Origin: Anaeromassilibacillus sp. An250
Lineage (GTDB): Bacteria > Bacillota > Clostridia > Oscillospirales > Acutalibacteraceae
Assembly: GCF_002159845.1 (NCBI RefSeq)
Contig: NZ_NFJK01000015.1
Span: 1 to 64,000 of the forward strand
DNA: 64,000 bases
Direction of reading: 5' to 3'
The position numbers and the translations under genes were made by a program. Numbering within the stretch: position 1 is the stretch's first letter; each line of letters opens with the position of its first letter. This document shows positions 33,234-42,100 of the stretch, piece after piece. A model generated the notes under the pieces. That model saw nothing but the letters and a program-made list of their open reading frames with translations, was not told the origin of the DNA and did no database searches.

Positions 33234-35066
33234 TCAGTCTAACTTTCCATTGTGCAGCTTTACATGGCAGGAGTGGCACAGCGCCATTGTCTTGCGTTTA
33301 CGCGCAATCATTTGGCGTTCCCATTCTGCCTTACCACTTAAATCTTTCAGTTTTCGGACATGATGGATTTCAATATCCTCTGTTTCGGCTCCGCAGAACT
33401 CGCAGATATGGCCTTGCAACCGGTCTATCAGCCGGGTATAGCGGCGGTTCTCATTGGCCCTGCCAATGATGTCCGGGTTTTCCGTTACAACGACTTTGTC
33501 GTTATGACGCATGCCCTGATTGTAAAACACCACAGATTTTGTCCCGTTTTTCGTTGAATACGATACAGTAAAATCCCCGTTGCGGCAGTATTTGCGAATA
33601 ATTTTCCGCATGCTCGTCCGATACTTTCCGGCGAAGGTCTTGTACATGCTGAACTTCATCACGTAGAGGAAAGAGTTCAACACCGTTGCATTGTTTGCCA
33701 GCCGATAATAATTGTACATGCCCCGCACTTCTGCATTGTACTGGTTCAAAATCTCAATATCATCCAGGCGTATCAGCCCCGGACGCCGTACCGGTTCCCA
33801 TACCTCTTTGTTCCCATGGGTTTTGTCATAGCTGATTTTCAGCGCGCCATAGGAGAGCAGGCGGTTCAGCCATTTCTCTTTCGGCACGTACAGCTTGACT
33901 TTCCCTACATAGGTTCGGCGTGTAAAACCCGTCTTTGTCCGGGTACTGTTTTGTTCCCGGCTGACTGTAATCAGATATCCGAGGAAGTGGGCGAAGTCAC
34001 TTCCGTGGGTGATGAGCGTTTTTTCCGGGGACATCTCCAAATGAAGATGTCCCTTGATGAACGTCCCCACATCGGATTTGACCTGCCTCGCATCCTCTTT
34101 GCTCCCAATCACACCAATCAGGAAATCATCAGCATAACGGACATAAACAACCCGTCTGTATTCCGTATCCATAGGGTCGCTGTAAGGGATAGAGCGCAGT
34201 CGGCTATTAAGTTCCTGTATCTGCGCCATGACCTCCCGGCGTTTTTCCTTACTGATTTTTGCTTCATTGCGTTTCAGCCATTCCTGTTTTCCGCGCCGGA
34301 CATCCAACGGCTTTTTGTAGGCCGGGTTAATTTTCCGTTTTGTACCGCAGTTAAAGGATTTGGCATACTCTGCCATAAATACGTCCAGTTCATTGAGGTA
34401 GATATTCGCCAGAATTGGGCTAATCAGCGACCCTTGCGGGGTGCCGGAATAGGTGTTGTGATACTCCCAATTTTCCATATATCCCGCTTTCAGGAATTTC
34501 CAAATTAGGCCGATGAAATGCTCATCCGCAATGCGCCTGCGCAGTATCTGCACCAGCACATGATGGTCAACGTTGTCAAAACATCCTTTGATATCACCCT
34601 CAACAAACCATTTGACCCCCGTGTAGTTCCGCTTGATATATTGCAGGGCCGTATGACAGCTCCGCTTTGGGCGGAATCCATGGGAAGTAACGTGAAAGGT
34701 AGGTTCATAAATGCTTTCCAGTATCATGCGCACCACCTCTTGCACCAGCTTGTCATCGAAGGACGGAATACCAAGAGGACGTGTTTTTCCGTTTGCTTTT
34801 GGGATATACGTTCTTCTGGCAGGTTTTGGCTGATAACTGAAATCCTTCAGTTTTTGAATGAGGACTTCAATTCGCTTCATACTCATGCCATCGATTGTTT
34901 TCCCATCGCTTCCGGCTGTCATGTTGCCGGGTTTTGCTTGGATACGCTCATACGCCAGCAGATAAAATGCCGGATTGTACAGGTTCCGATAGAGCCTTTG
35001 ATAGTGGTAATCTTTGCTTGCTGCTTTTGATGTCAGACTTTCCAAAACGTTCTTTGGACTTCTCAT
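33234..35066 (-). CDS. ltrA: group II intron reverse transcriptase/maturase
   Basis: A 610-residue multifunctional protein. Reverse transcriptase motifs run from about residue 60 to 330, with the catalytic YADDFLIG (about 310). A maturase domain X follows. The C-terminal HNH endonuclease has CEFCGAETEDIEIHHVRKLK and ALCHSCHVKLH. It helps the intron splice and reinsert. The frame is intact, so the intron may be active. There is a good ATG and the gene lies wholly within the intron. Confidence 0.95.
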   Translation of the reverse strand: MRSPKNVLESLTSKAASKDYHYQRLYRNLYNPAFYLLAYERIQAKPGNMTAGSDGKTIDGMSMKRIEVLIQKLKDFSYQPKPARRTYIPKANGKTRPLGIPSFDDKLVQEVVRMILESIYEPTFHVTSHGFRPKRSCHTALQYIKRNYTGVKWFVEGDIKGCFDNVDHHVLVQILRRRIADEHFIGLIWKFLKAGYMENWEYHNTYSGTPQGSLISPILANIYLNELDVFMAEYAKSFNCGTKRKINPAYKKPLDVRRGKQEWLKRNEAKISKEKRREVMAQIQELNSRLRSIPYSDPMDTEYRRVVYVRYADDFLIGVIGSKEDARQVKSDVGTFIKGHLHLEMSPEKTLITHGSDFAHFLGYLITVSREQNSTRTKTGFTRRTYVGKVKLYVPKEKWLNRLLSYGALKISYDKTHGNKEVWEPVRRPGLIRLDDIEILNQYNAEVRGMYNYYRLANNATVLNSFLYVMKFSMYKTFAGKYRTSMRKIIRKYCRNGDFTVSYSTKNGTKSVVFYNQGMRHNDKVVVTENPDIIGRANENRRYTRLIDRLQGHICEFCGAETEDIEIHHVRKLKDLSGKAEWERQMIARKRKTMALCHSCHVKLHNGKLD

Positions 35067-35442
35067 AGTGCCTCACGCACCTTTCCATTGATAGTTTGGT
35101 TGATATCCTGCCGCCCTTCGCCATGTGCAAGGCTTTCCCTTGCTCGGACTACTACGGCGGCTCCGTTGCCATACCGGATTTTCAGGCTCTGAAAGCCATA
35201 GCCTATAAGGGCGTTCCAGGTTAGGCAATCCCCGGTTAGGCAGTTTGGGACAGCGTGTTGTGATGTCGGAATGGGTTTTCGTCCGTTATCCGCTTACTGC
35301 GGTTGGCTGTCGTGGGTATTTCGCAATCGGCATCTACCTGTCACCGATTGCCACGGCATGCGGCGAATACAACTATCCTGCGCCGCCGGCTCAAGTATGC
35401 CGCCTTGGACTACCCTTCAAGCAATCCAGCTTTATTCCTCAT

Positions 35443-36417
35443 TCACAACGTTTCACCTTGCCGTTCAGTAGTGGTTAGATAGTTTCCCAACTTACGACGT
35501 TGCCGATATGCTACACTCCCCATTGGGTTTCCCCGCCGGATAAATCGGTTGGTGATAGGGTACTTGCTCTGATAGGCTTTCTCAATATGGTCGGCTGCCC
35601 ACCTTCCTGCAAAATCGTTATTGGTACAGATTTCGATTTCTTCAATCTCCGGGTGACGGGCAAGAAAAGCGTCCAGCGCAATGGGGTTTTTCATATCCCG
35701 GCTTGTCTGTGTTCCTTCTTCAGGCGCATAAATCCCGCCAAGGGACAGCCGCCATTTGTCCGTTGTCCCTTCCAACGTTAAGTGTGCGAGTGGCTCTATT
35801 GCGGCTTCATATATGGCAAGTTTTTTGGATTCCCTTTTTGGCGGGAGACAAAAACAAAACCGCTTATCGCTGCCGGACACCTCTGCCTTGAATGGGTTTC
35901 CCCGTGTATAGGTACCACGCAGAAAAGCATACCGGGCAGTACCGGTTTCGTCCTTCCCGACAAACACAGCGTTGTGGTAGTCGGCGCTTTCGTAGAGGAT
36001 TCCTGCCCGGATGCAGGCTTCGATGACCTTGCGGTCGATACCACGCTTCAAAAGATAGGCAAACACCCTTCGGTTATTTTCCGCTGCCGGCGGTAAAAGG
36101 AATTCCTTCGGCTGTTCCGGCTGGGAAACAGGCGGAATATAGCTGGGGTTTTCCTCGCATAAGGTCTGCACCGCTTCTACAAATTTCAGCCCCTCAACCT
36201 TAATAAGATAGTCAAGGGCGCTTTTGCCGCCGACATCCCGGCTTTTCCAATGCCAAAGGCTGGTCGTTTCATTGATTTTAAAGCTGTCATGTTCTTTCAG
36301 CTGGAACTCACCCCGGCTTTCGGCTTTCACCAGTTGTCCGGGACGGTAACGCCGCAAAAACTCAATGGCGCTCATCTGTTTGGCAGCGGTGATTTGTTCT
36401 TCGGTGACTCCGGGCAT
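35443..36417 (-). CDS. DUF3991/Toprim primase-like protein, 3' end inside the intron
   Basis: A 324-codon frame. The N-terminal DUF3991 zinc-finger-like domain includes KINETTSLWHWKSRDVGGKS. The Toprim domain ends with EIEEIEICTNNDFAGRWAAD. About 24 codons from the intron edge (35516) to the stop at 35443 are intron sequence, so the natural C terminus is lost or is made only after splicing. AAAGGAG lies before the ATG. These proteins are thought to act in ICE replication. It follows metK by 19 bases. Confidence 0.75.
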   Translation of the reverse strand: MPGVTEEQITAAKQMSAIEFLRRYRPGQLVKAESRGEFQLKEHDSFKINETTSLWHWKSRDVGGKSALDYLIKVEGLKFVEAVQTLCEENPSYIPPVSQPEQPKEFLLPPAAENNRRVFAYLLKRGIDRKVIEACIRAGILYESADYHNAVFVGKDETGTARYAFLRGTYTRGNPFKAEVSGSDKRFCFCLPPKRESKKLAIYEAAIEPLAHLTLEGTTDKWRLSLGGIYAPEEGTQTSRDMKNPIALDAFLARHPEIEEIEICTNNDFAGRWAADHIEKAYQSKYPITNRFIRRGNPMGSVAYRQRRKLGNYLTTTERQGETL

Positions 36418-36436
36418 GGGAATTCTCCTTTCTTAC

Positions 36437-37600
36437 TTAAATGACAGCCGCCCGCAGGATTTTCGCCTGATCGGTGCGTTCCCACGGGAACTCCGGCCTG
36501 CCGAAATGTCCATAGGCGGCGGTCCCAGTATATCTCGGTGATAACAGATCCAGCTTTGCGATAATCTCGGCAGGCGTTAACACAAACACCAGTTTTACCG
36601 CATCTGCCAGACAGTCATCGGCGCAGATCGTTCCGGTTTTAAAGGTATCTACTTCCACCATCACCGGTTGGGCTGCCCCAATAGCATAAGCCAGTGTAAC
36701 CTGACACCGTTCGCACAAACCCGCCGCCACAAGGTTCTTAGCTATATATCGGGCCATGTATGCGCCGGAGCGATCCACTTTGGTGGCGTCCTTACCGGAA
36801 AAAGCACCGCCGCCGTGAGGCGCGAACACTCCGAAGCTGTCCACCATGAGTTTTCGTCCAGTGAGACCGGTATCTGCTTCCGGGCCGCCCAGCACAAACC
36901 TTCCGGCTGGATTGATTAAAATTTTTGTATCCTCATCCGGAGGCAGGACCTGCAAAGCAGGAGCGATCACTTTATCCGTCAGTTCGAAGCAGAGTTCATC
37001 GGCAGGGATTTCAGCGCTGTGCTGGGCAGACAGCACAACGGTATCCAGCCGGAATGGTTTTCCATCCTCGTCATATTCCACGGTGACCTGTGCTTTCCCG
37101 TCCGGCCTTAGTCCTTGAATTGCCCCGGATTTCCGGGCGATGGTGAGAGCGCTGGTCAGACGGTGAGCCAGCACAACCGGCAGAGGAAGCATTTGCGGGG
37201 TTTCCGAACAGGCATATCCCACCATGACGCCCTGATCGCCAGCGCCGAGCTGCAGAGAGGGACTGCTCCCATCCACATTTCTTCGCTGCTCTAACGAACA
37301 GTCCACACCTGCGGCGATATCCGGGCTTTGCTTATGGATGAGGCACTGGATGGCAAAACGGGCCGGATTGTAGCCTACTTTTCTGAGAACTGAACGGACA
37401 ATCGAAGGGATAGAAGGTTCATACAGGCTGGTGATCTCCCCGGCGACAATAATCTGCCCTCTGGTAGCCATCACTTCGCAGGCCACACGGGAGAGGGCGT
37501 CATGGGAAAGGCATTCGTCCAGCACACTGTCGGCAATGAGGTCGCACAGCTTATCCGGATGCCCTTCCGTAACAGATTCAGCAGTATAAAATTGATTCAT
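36437..37600 (-). CDS. metK: S-adenosylmethionine synthetase, element-borne
   Basis: A 387-residue MetK that joins ATP and methionine into AdoMet. Motifs are complete: ESVTEGHPDKLCDLIADSVL with the catalytic histidine, LGAGDQGVMVGYACSET, GGPEADTGLTGRKLMVDSFG and HGGGAFSGKDATKVDRSGAY. It is a second metK in the sense that it lies inside an ICE gene string between DUF3846 and Toprim genes. The likely use is AdoMet supply for the element's methyltransferases. AAAGGAG lies before the ATG. Confidence 0.93.
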   Translation of the reverse strand: MNQFYTAESVTEGHPDKLCDLIADSVLDECLSHDALSRVACEVMATRGQIIVAGEITSLYEPSIPSIVRSVLRKVGYNPARFAIQCLIHKQSPDIAAGVDCSLEQRRNVDGSSPSLQLGAGDQGVMVGYACSETPQMLPLPVVLAHRLTSALTIARKSGAIQGLRPDGKAQVTVEYDEDGKPFRLDTVVLSAQHSAEIPADELCFELTDKVIAPALQVLPPDEDTKILINPAGRFVLGGPEADTGLTGRKLMVDSFGVFAPHGGGAFSGKDATKVDRSGAYMARYIAKNLVAAGLCERCQVTLAYAIGAAQPVMVEVDTFKTGTICADDCLADAVKLVFVLTPAEIIAKLDLLSPRYTGTAAYGHFGRPEFPWERTDQAKILRAAVI

Positions 37601-37611
37601 GGCATTCTCCT

Positions 37612-38010
37612 TTATCGTTCATGATTCGGGGGCTTTTTGGTTTTGGGTTTTGGGCTTACCACCGGGTTTATTCGGATACACAAAAGCCCTTCCTGTGTTT
37701 GGATGAATTTTTCAGGGCTTAAAAACATCTGTTGATACTTCTGCATTTGTTTTTCAGTCAGGCTGGAGAAGTTTTCCCCCTGAATACCACAGACAAAAAA
37801 AGCTCCCGCAATTATGTCATAGTTCTCCAGCACACGGTTTAGCGGCAGCCCCATGATCTTTCCTTCGTCATTGCAGACAACAGCAACCGGTTCCTCCCAC
37901 GGATAAAGTGCCTGAATGGGGCCGCCTACCATTTGCTGCATTTCATGAAGGTCATTTTTCATCTCAACAGGCCGGGCTGCTTTGCCCGGTTCTACAAGCA
38001 ATACTCGCAT
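37612..38010 (-). CDS. DUF3846 domain protein
   Basis: A 132-residue protein. The region MRVLLVEPGKAARPVEMKND, then QMVGGPIQALYPWEEPVAVV and CNDEGKIMGLPLNRVL is the DUF3846 pattern, a small domain of unknown function almost always found on Firmicute ICEs and plasmids. The tail is lysine- and proline-rich. It lies between the 81-residue gene and metK in one operon. GAGGTGA precedes the ATG. Confidence 0.8.
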   Translation of the reverse strand: MRVLLVEPGKAARPVEMKNDLHEMQQMVGGPIQALYPWEEPVAVVCNDEGKIMGLPLNRVLENYDIIAGAFFVCGIQGENFSSLTEKQMQKYQQMFLSPEKFIQTQEGLLCIRINPVVSPKPKTKKPPNHER

Positions 38011-38019
38011 TCTGGCAGA

Positions 38020-38265
38020 TCACCTCACTTGCAGGGAAAAGGGCTTCAGGCTTTTCCCGATTGCTTCATAGTTTTCAAAATGCACCTCGCAGCCCAACAG
38101 ATAAGACACCGCTTCTTCCCATTCCTTTAAAGGGTATCTTTCCTTGTCCGGCAGGCGGTACAGATCGCCAAGCGCCGCCCATTTGAGTTCCGGCAGCAGA
38201 CGCAGGTTGGAGATAAAGGTGCGGTGCTGTTCGGCTACCACATCCAAAAGTCCAAGTTTTTTCAA
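38020..38265 (-). CDS. small ICE protein of unknown function
   Basis: An 81-residue protein, MKKLGLLDVVAEQHRTFISN at the start, with a likely TTG start at 38265 preceded by GGAGGG. Helical, soluble, no cysteines besides one, no recognised domain. It opens the operon with DUF3846, metK and the Toprim gene and follows a terminator, so a promoter should lie just before it. Confidence 0.65.
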   Translation of the reverse strand: MKKLGLLDVVAEQHRTFISNLRLLPELKWAALGDLYRLPDKERYPLKEWEEAVSYLLGCEVHFENYEAIGKSLKPFSLQVR

Positions 38266-38283
38266 TCAATCCCTCCAATATGA

Positions 38284-38320
38284 TAAAAATAGGGACGGAG
38301 CGCTCTGCAGCGCCCCGTCC
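38284..38320 (-). terminator. terminator after the surface-protein/sortase operon
   Basis: On the minus strand GGACGGGGCGCT and AGCGCTCCGTCC form a stem with GCAG loop, followed by CTATTTTT. It ends the operon of surface protein, sortase and the 30-residue membrane peptide. Confidence 0.8.
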
Positions 38321-38334
38321 GATTGGTTCTTACG

Positions 38335-38427
38335 CTATTTTTTCCTGCGGTTACGAATATGCAGGAACACAAGGCCACCCAAAATGACAGCGCATAAACA
38401 GATCAAAATAATTGCTTTTGGTTCCAT
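38335..38427 (-). CDS. 30-residue single-span membrane peptide
   Basis: A very short gene. The product starts MEPKAIILICLCAVILGG, has one membrane helix (about residues 4-22) and a positively charged end (RNRRKK). A GTGAGGTGA site, overlapping the sortase stop, lies about ten bases before the ATG, and a terminator follows at once. The position suggests a helper of the sortase or surface protein. No known family was recognised. Confidence 0.6.
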   Translation of the reverse strand: MEPKAIILICLCAVILGGLVFLHIRNRRKK

Positions 38428-38437
38428 TGATTGATTC

Positions 38438-39190
38438 TCACCTCACTTCTGCGGCGATGACCACCGTGCGGGCGTTTTCCCATTCATAGGAACAGGTGAC
38501 GAGCGTCAGCAGGCGGCAGTCCTCGCCGGGGATGGTTTGGGATTCGTATAATGACTGTGCGAAGAGTTCTTTCTGAAAAGACAGAAAATCCGCATGATCC
38601 GCAAATTCAGTGCGGTTAAACCGGAGCTTTGTGATATCGGTTTTCAGCACAGCCGCAATTTGGTATTCACGCAGTCCATCGCTGGTCTGCAGCAGGATTT
38701 TGGAATGTTCGTTGCGGAAGGCTTCATCAGCCATCTTTTGAAGAACAGCGAACATGGTCCCGTCATTCATGTTGTGCCCGTAGACCACGGTATTTTGGCT
38801 CTCTGCGGAACAATCCCATTGAAAAAAGATGCTTCCGGCAGTGCGCCATTCTCCCTTGTAGGTACGCCGCAGATAGTATTCGGGATCGTCAGCGCTGCTT
38901 TGCAAAACCGGGTAATCCACACAGGTGCCGGGAATGGAAATCCAGCCTTTGATGTCCGGGTATTCAGCCTGCAAAGCGGGAAGGTCCACAAGAGATTCAG
39001 GTTCGAGCTGTTCTTTCCCAGCCGGTAAAACCCCGGAGCTTTCGGCTCCGGGGAGAGGCTGTGCGTATTCTGTTTTCAGGGCTTGTGCTTCTCCATTGGT
39101 CAGCCCCGGCTGTAGAACCAAAAACCAGAGAAGTCCCAATAAGCTCAGGCAAAAAAGGCCGATGCAAAATCCTTTTAGAAAGGTTTTCAT
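38438..39190 (-). CDS. srtB: class B sortase
   Basis: A 250-residue membrane-anchored transpeptidase. N-terminal membrane helix at about 5-27. The sortase domain has GTCVDYPVLQSSADDPEYYL, the catalytic His in YGHNMNDGTMFAVLQ, Cys in LLTLVTCSYEWENART and the arginine after it. It joins sorted proteins to the cell wall. Its ATG overlaps the stop of the large surface protein (ATGA), so that protein, with its VPQTG sorting signal, is the obvious substrate. Confidence 0.92.
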   Translation of the reverse strand: MKTFLKGFCIGLFCLSLLGLLWFLVLQPGLTNGEAQALKTEYAQPLPGAESSGVLPAGKEQLEPESLVDLPALQAEYPDIKGWISIPGTCVDYPVLQSSADDPEYYLRRTYKGEWRTAGSIFFQWDCSAESQNTVVYGHNMNDGTMFAVLQKMADEAFRNEHSKILLQTSDGLREYQIAAVLKTDITKLRFNRTEFADHADFLSFQKELFAQSLYESQTIPGEDCRLLTLVTCSYEWENARTVVIAAEVR

Positions 39191-42100
39191 TCTTCTGTGC
39201 CTTGATCCTCATCGGCCTGATCAGCAGATTTGCGCTTTTTACCTGTATAGCGCAGGAAAAGCAGAGCGCCGCCGGACAAAACTGCCAAGCCTGCAAGAGT
39301 GCCAAGGATGGCAGGCATCCACGGGTTATCGCCGGTCTGCGGAACAGAGGGAACCTCCGGCACCAGCTTGTTATGCATCTTTACGGTCGTTGTTTCGCCT
39401 GCCTTGATTTCTACGGTCTGATCGTCAGGCAGAATATACTTATCGGAATCTTCGCCAGCTACTTCAGATACGGTGTATTCTCCCACACGGAGAGTGACAT
39501 GGATTTCACCGTTTTCATCCGTTTTGAATTCCTGCTCATAATCATTGCCCATGAAGTCAGTACCGCTGATTTTGAAGGTGCGCCCTTCGATCTTATTATC
39601 ATCGGCGGTCTTTACTACCTTCAGGGAACCAGTCTGCGCTTTGTTCAGGAAGCCTACGCCAGCTTCGGTTTCGATGCGGACAATCGCTTCATTCTCCGTA
39701 ATGGAGAAAGGATAATATCCGTCATCCTTTTCGAAAAATTCCGGTGCTTCCTTCTCATGCAGGAAGTAATTTCCATACACAAGATCCTTCATCTGGTAAA
39801 GACCCGGCTCGGTTTCCGTCATTTCACCTGCCAGCTTGTCGATATCCGCATTGAATTCCCCGTTATTGTCCACATCGGCATAAACTTCAAAAACAGCCCC
39901 GGACAGCTTGTGGTCCGGATAATCGGCGTCCACCTTTATGGTTTCGGCGGTACCTTTGATGATCTGGTTTTCAATGGTGATTTCGATGGTCTGTCCGTCC
40001 TCAGTAATTTCTACCGGGAAGATTTCTTCCGTCAATACGAAGGCTTTGGGAGCTGCGATTTCACGCACGAGGAAGTTTCCAGCAGGCACCTTGTCAAACT
40101 CAAAGTACCCGATTTCATTGCTCTCGGTGACCATGAGGGCGGTTTCTTCGGTAAACTCCGTTTCGTCAAAACGGAACAGGCCGATAACAGCGCCGCCTAA
40201 TTCAAAACCATCCTGATCGACCTTCCAGCCGGATACCTTGCCGCGCTTTAAGGTATTTTCAATGGCTTCTCCATCGTTCGCTTCAATTTCCACTTTCGCC
40301 ACATCCTGTCCGGCATACTCAAACACCACAGGGTATTTTTTGTCGCTCAAAATGTAGTGATCGTCGGTTCCGATTTCCTGCACATACAGGGAAGCCCCGC
40401 AGGGGATGTCGGTTGTAAATACGGCATTTCCATTCTCGTCAATGCCGACGGTTTCCATCAGCCCGTCTGCCGGGATGGAGGTACCATCGGAGGCGGTCAG
40501 TTGTTCCGCAGCGAACAGTCCGAAAGTAATGTTTTTCCATTCCTCATTCATGCCGAGGGAGAAGGTTTCGTCCTGTTCCAGCAGCTTCTTGAGGGAAATC
40601 TCCACTTTCTGGCGTTCATTGACGAAGCCAATGCTGGCGGAGGTGATTTCTACTTCCTGACCGGCATAGGACAAAACGACTTCCTTGGGTTCAGGATCGA
40701 TTACCATGCCATCCGGTGCAGTGATTTCCTTCACCTGATAGCGGCTGAGATACAAAGGTTCCGAGGTGGCGGTCCCGTCACTTCCGGTGGTCAAAGTAGC
40801 CGCCAGTTCACCTGCTTTCAGGTGGACGGTTCCATCCGGGGTAATAACATCTTCCAGTGCTGTGATCTCATAAACAGCGCCCGGCTGGCCCTGCACCTCA
40901 TACTGAGGCTGGTACATCCCGCCGGATTCTACAACATGGCTGAATACTTCGCCCTCTTTGGAGACTGTAATCGTTCCCTTTTGCGGGATATTGTATTTCT
41001 CCACTGTAACCACGTCCTGTGAACCGTCTACCACAAAGGGAACCGGCTCTTTGTCAAGGACATATCCCCATGGACTCTGCTGTTCATACAACTCGTAATT
41101 TCCAAACGGAAGCGGTTCCGGCAGCATGAGGGTTCCTGTGGCGTCCGTCACGAAAGTGTCGATATCGATGGGGCTGGGGTAGTTGATATGCTGTACCACC
41201 CACTCGCCGGTATCGGTGTTGCGGATTTTGACTGCTGTTCCCGCCAGAGGAATGATTTTGCCGGATTCGGCGTCTTTCTTCTCAAAGCGGATGAGCGAGG
41301 TAAAGGTGGGGTTATTGAGAATAAAATAATAGGTTTTACCGTGCTCGGAAATGAACACGGAGAAGTCCGGGACAAATTTCTGTCCTTCCGCACCTTTGGT
41401 CTGATGCACCACATACAAGCCATACGGAAGATCCTTTGAACGGGCAAATCCATAGGAATCGGTGGTCAGCAGGTCACGCTCGGTTTCTTTTGCGTTCTCA
41501 TAGCTGCCTGCGCTGGCCAGATAAATCTGGAACTGCGCTCCTTCTTCCGGCTGCTCGATCTGCACCTCATTATTGGATACTGTTTTCAAAAGGGAAGCGG
41601 AAGGATCGGCTTTAAGCCCGGCAGCCAGCGGGATAACTTCCGGCGTAGAATCAACATTTTCTACAGGTTCAGATTGGCTTTCCGGAACAGAACTGCTCTC
41701 CGCAGGCTGTTCTTCTGAAGGTGCTGTGGATTCTTCGCTTTCCGGAGTGGATGAGGAATCCATTGTTTCTTCCATTGAACTGTTCTCTGTGAGTTCAGTG
41801 TCTGGTGTTTCGGGAACCGGTGTATTTTCTGCGGCGTTGCTTTCCTCATTGGGTGTTTCTACCTGCGGGACAGCTTCTTCCTGATCCGGATTGGCTGGTT
41901 TATCCGTATGCTTGGTGATAGCAATGCTGCCGAGGATAACATCCTCTGTAGCGGTCATGGGGATGCTGTTGTTTTCCAAGGTGAAATTTCCCGGTTCTGC
42001 TCCTACCGGATAGATAGTTTCGTCCAGCAGGTATCCTTCGCTGGGTGTAATCTCACGAATTGTATAATCCAATCCGCAGGGGTATTCCTTGGTGGTGAAT

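Larger units (their letters stand above)
33166..35516 (-). mobile_element. group II intron with maturase
   Basis: A retroelement of about 2.35 kb. It contains ltrA, a 34-nt domain V at 33192-33225 and upstream non-coding sequence (35067-35516) that would hold domains I-III. The 5' end is placed at GTGTAG (35516), near the GUGYG consensus, and the 3' end near CCTAC (about 33166-33170). Both are approximate. It lies in the same direction as the ICE genes, with the Toprim gene on its 5' side and the virB4 fragment on its 3' side. Confidence 0.85.
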
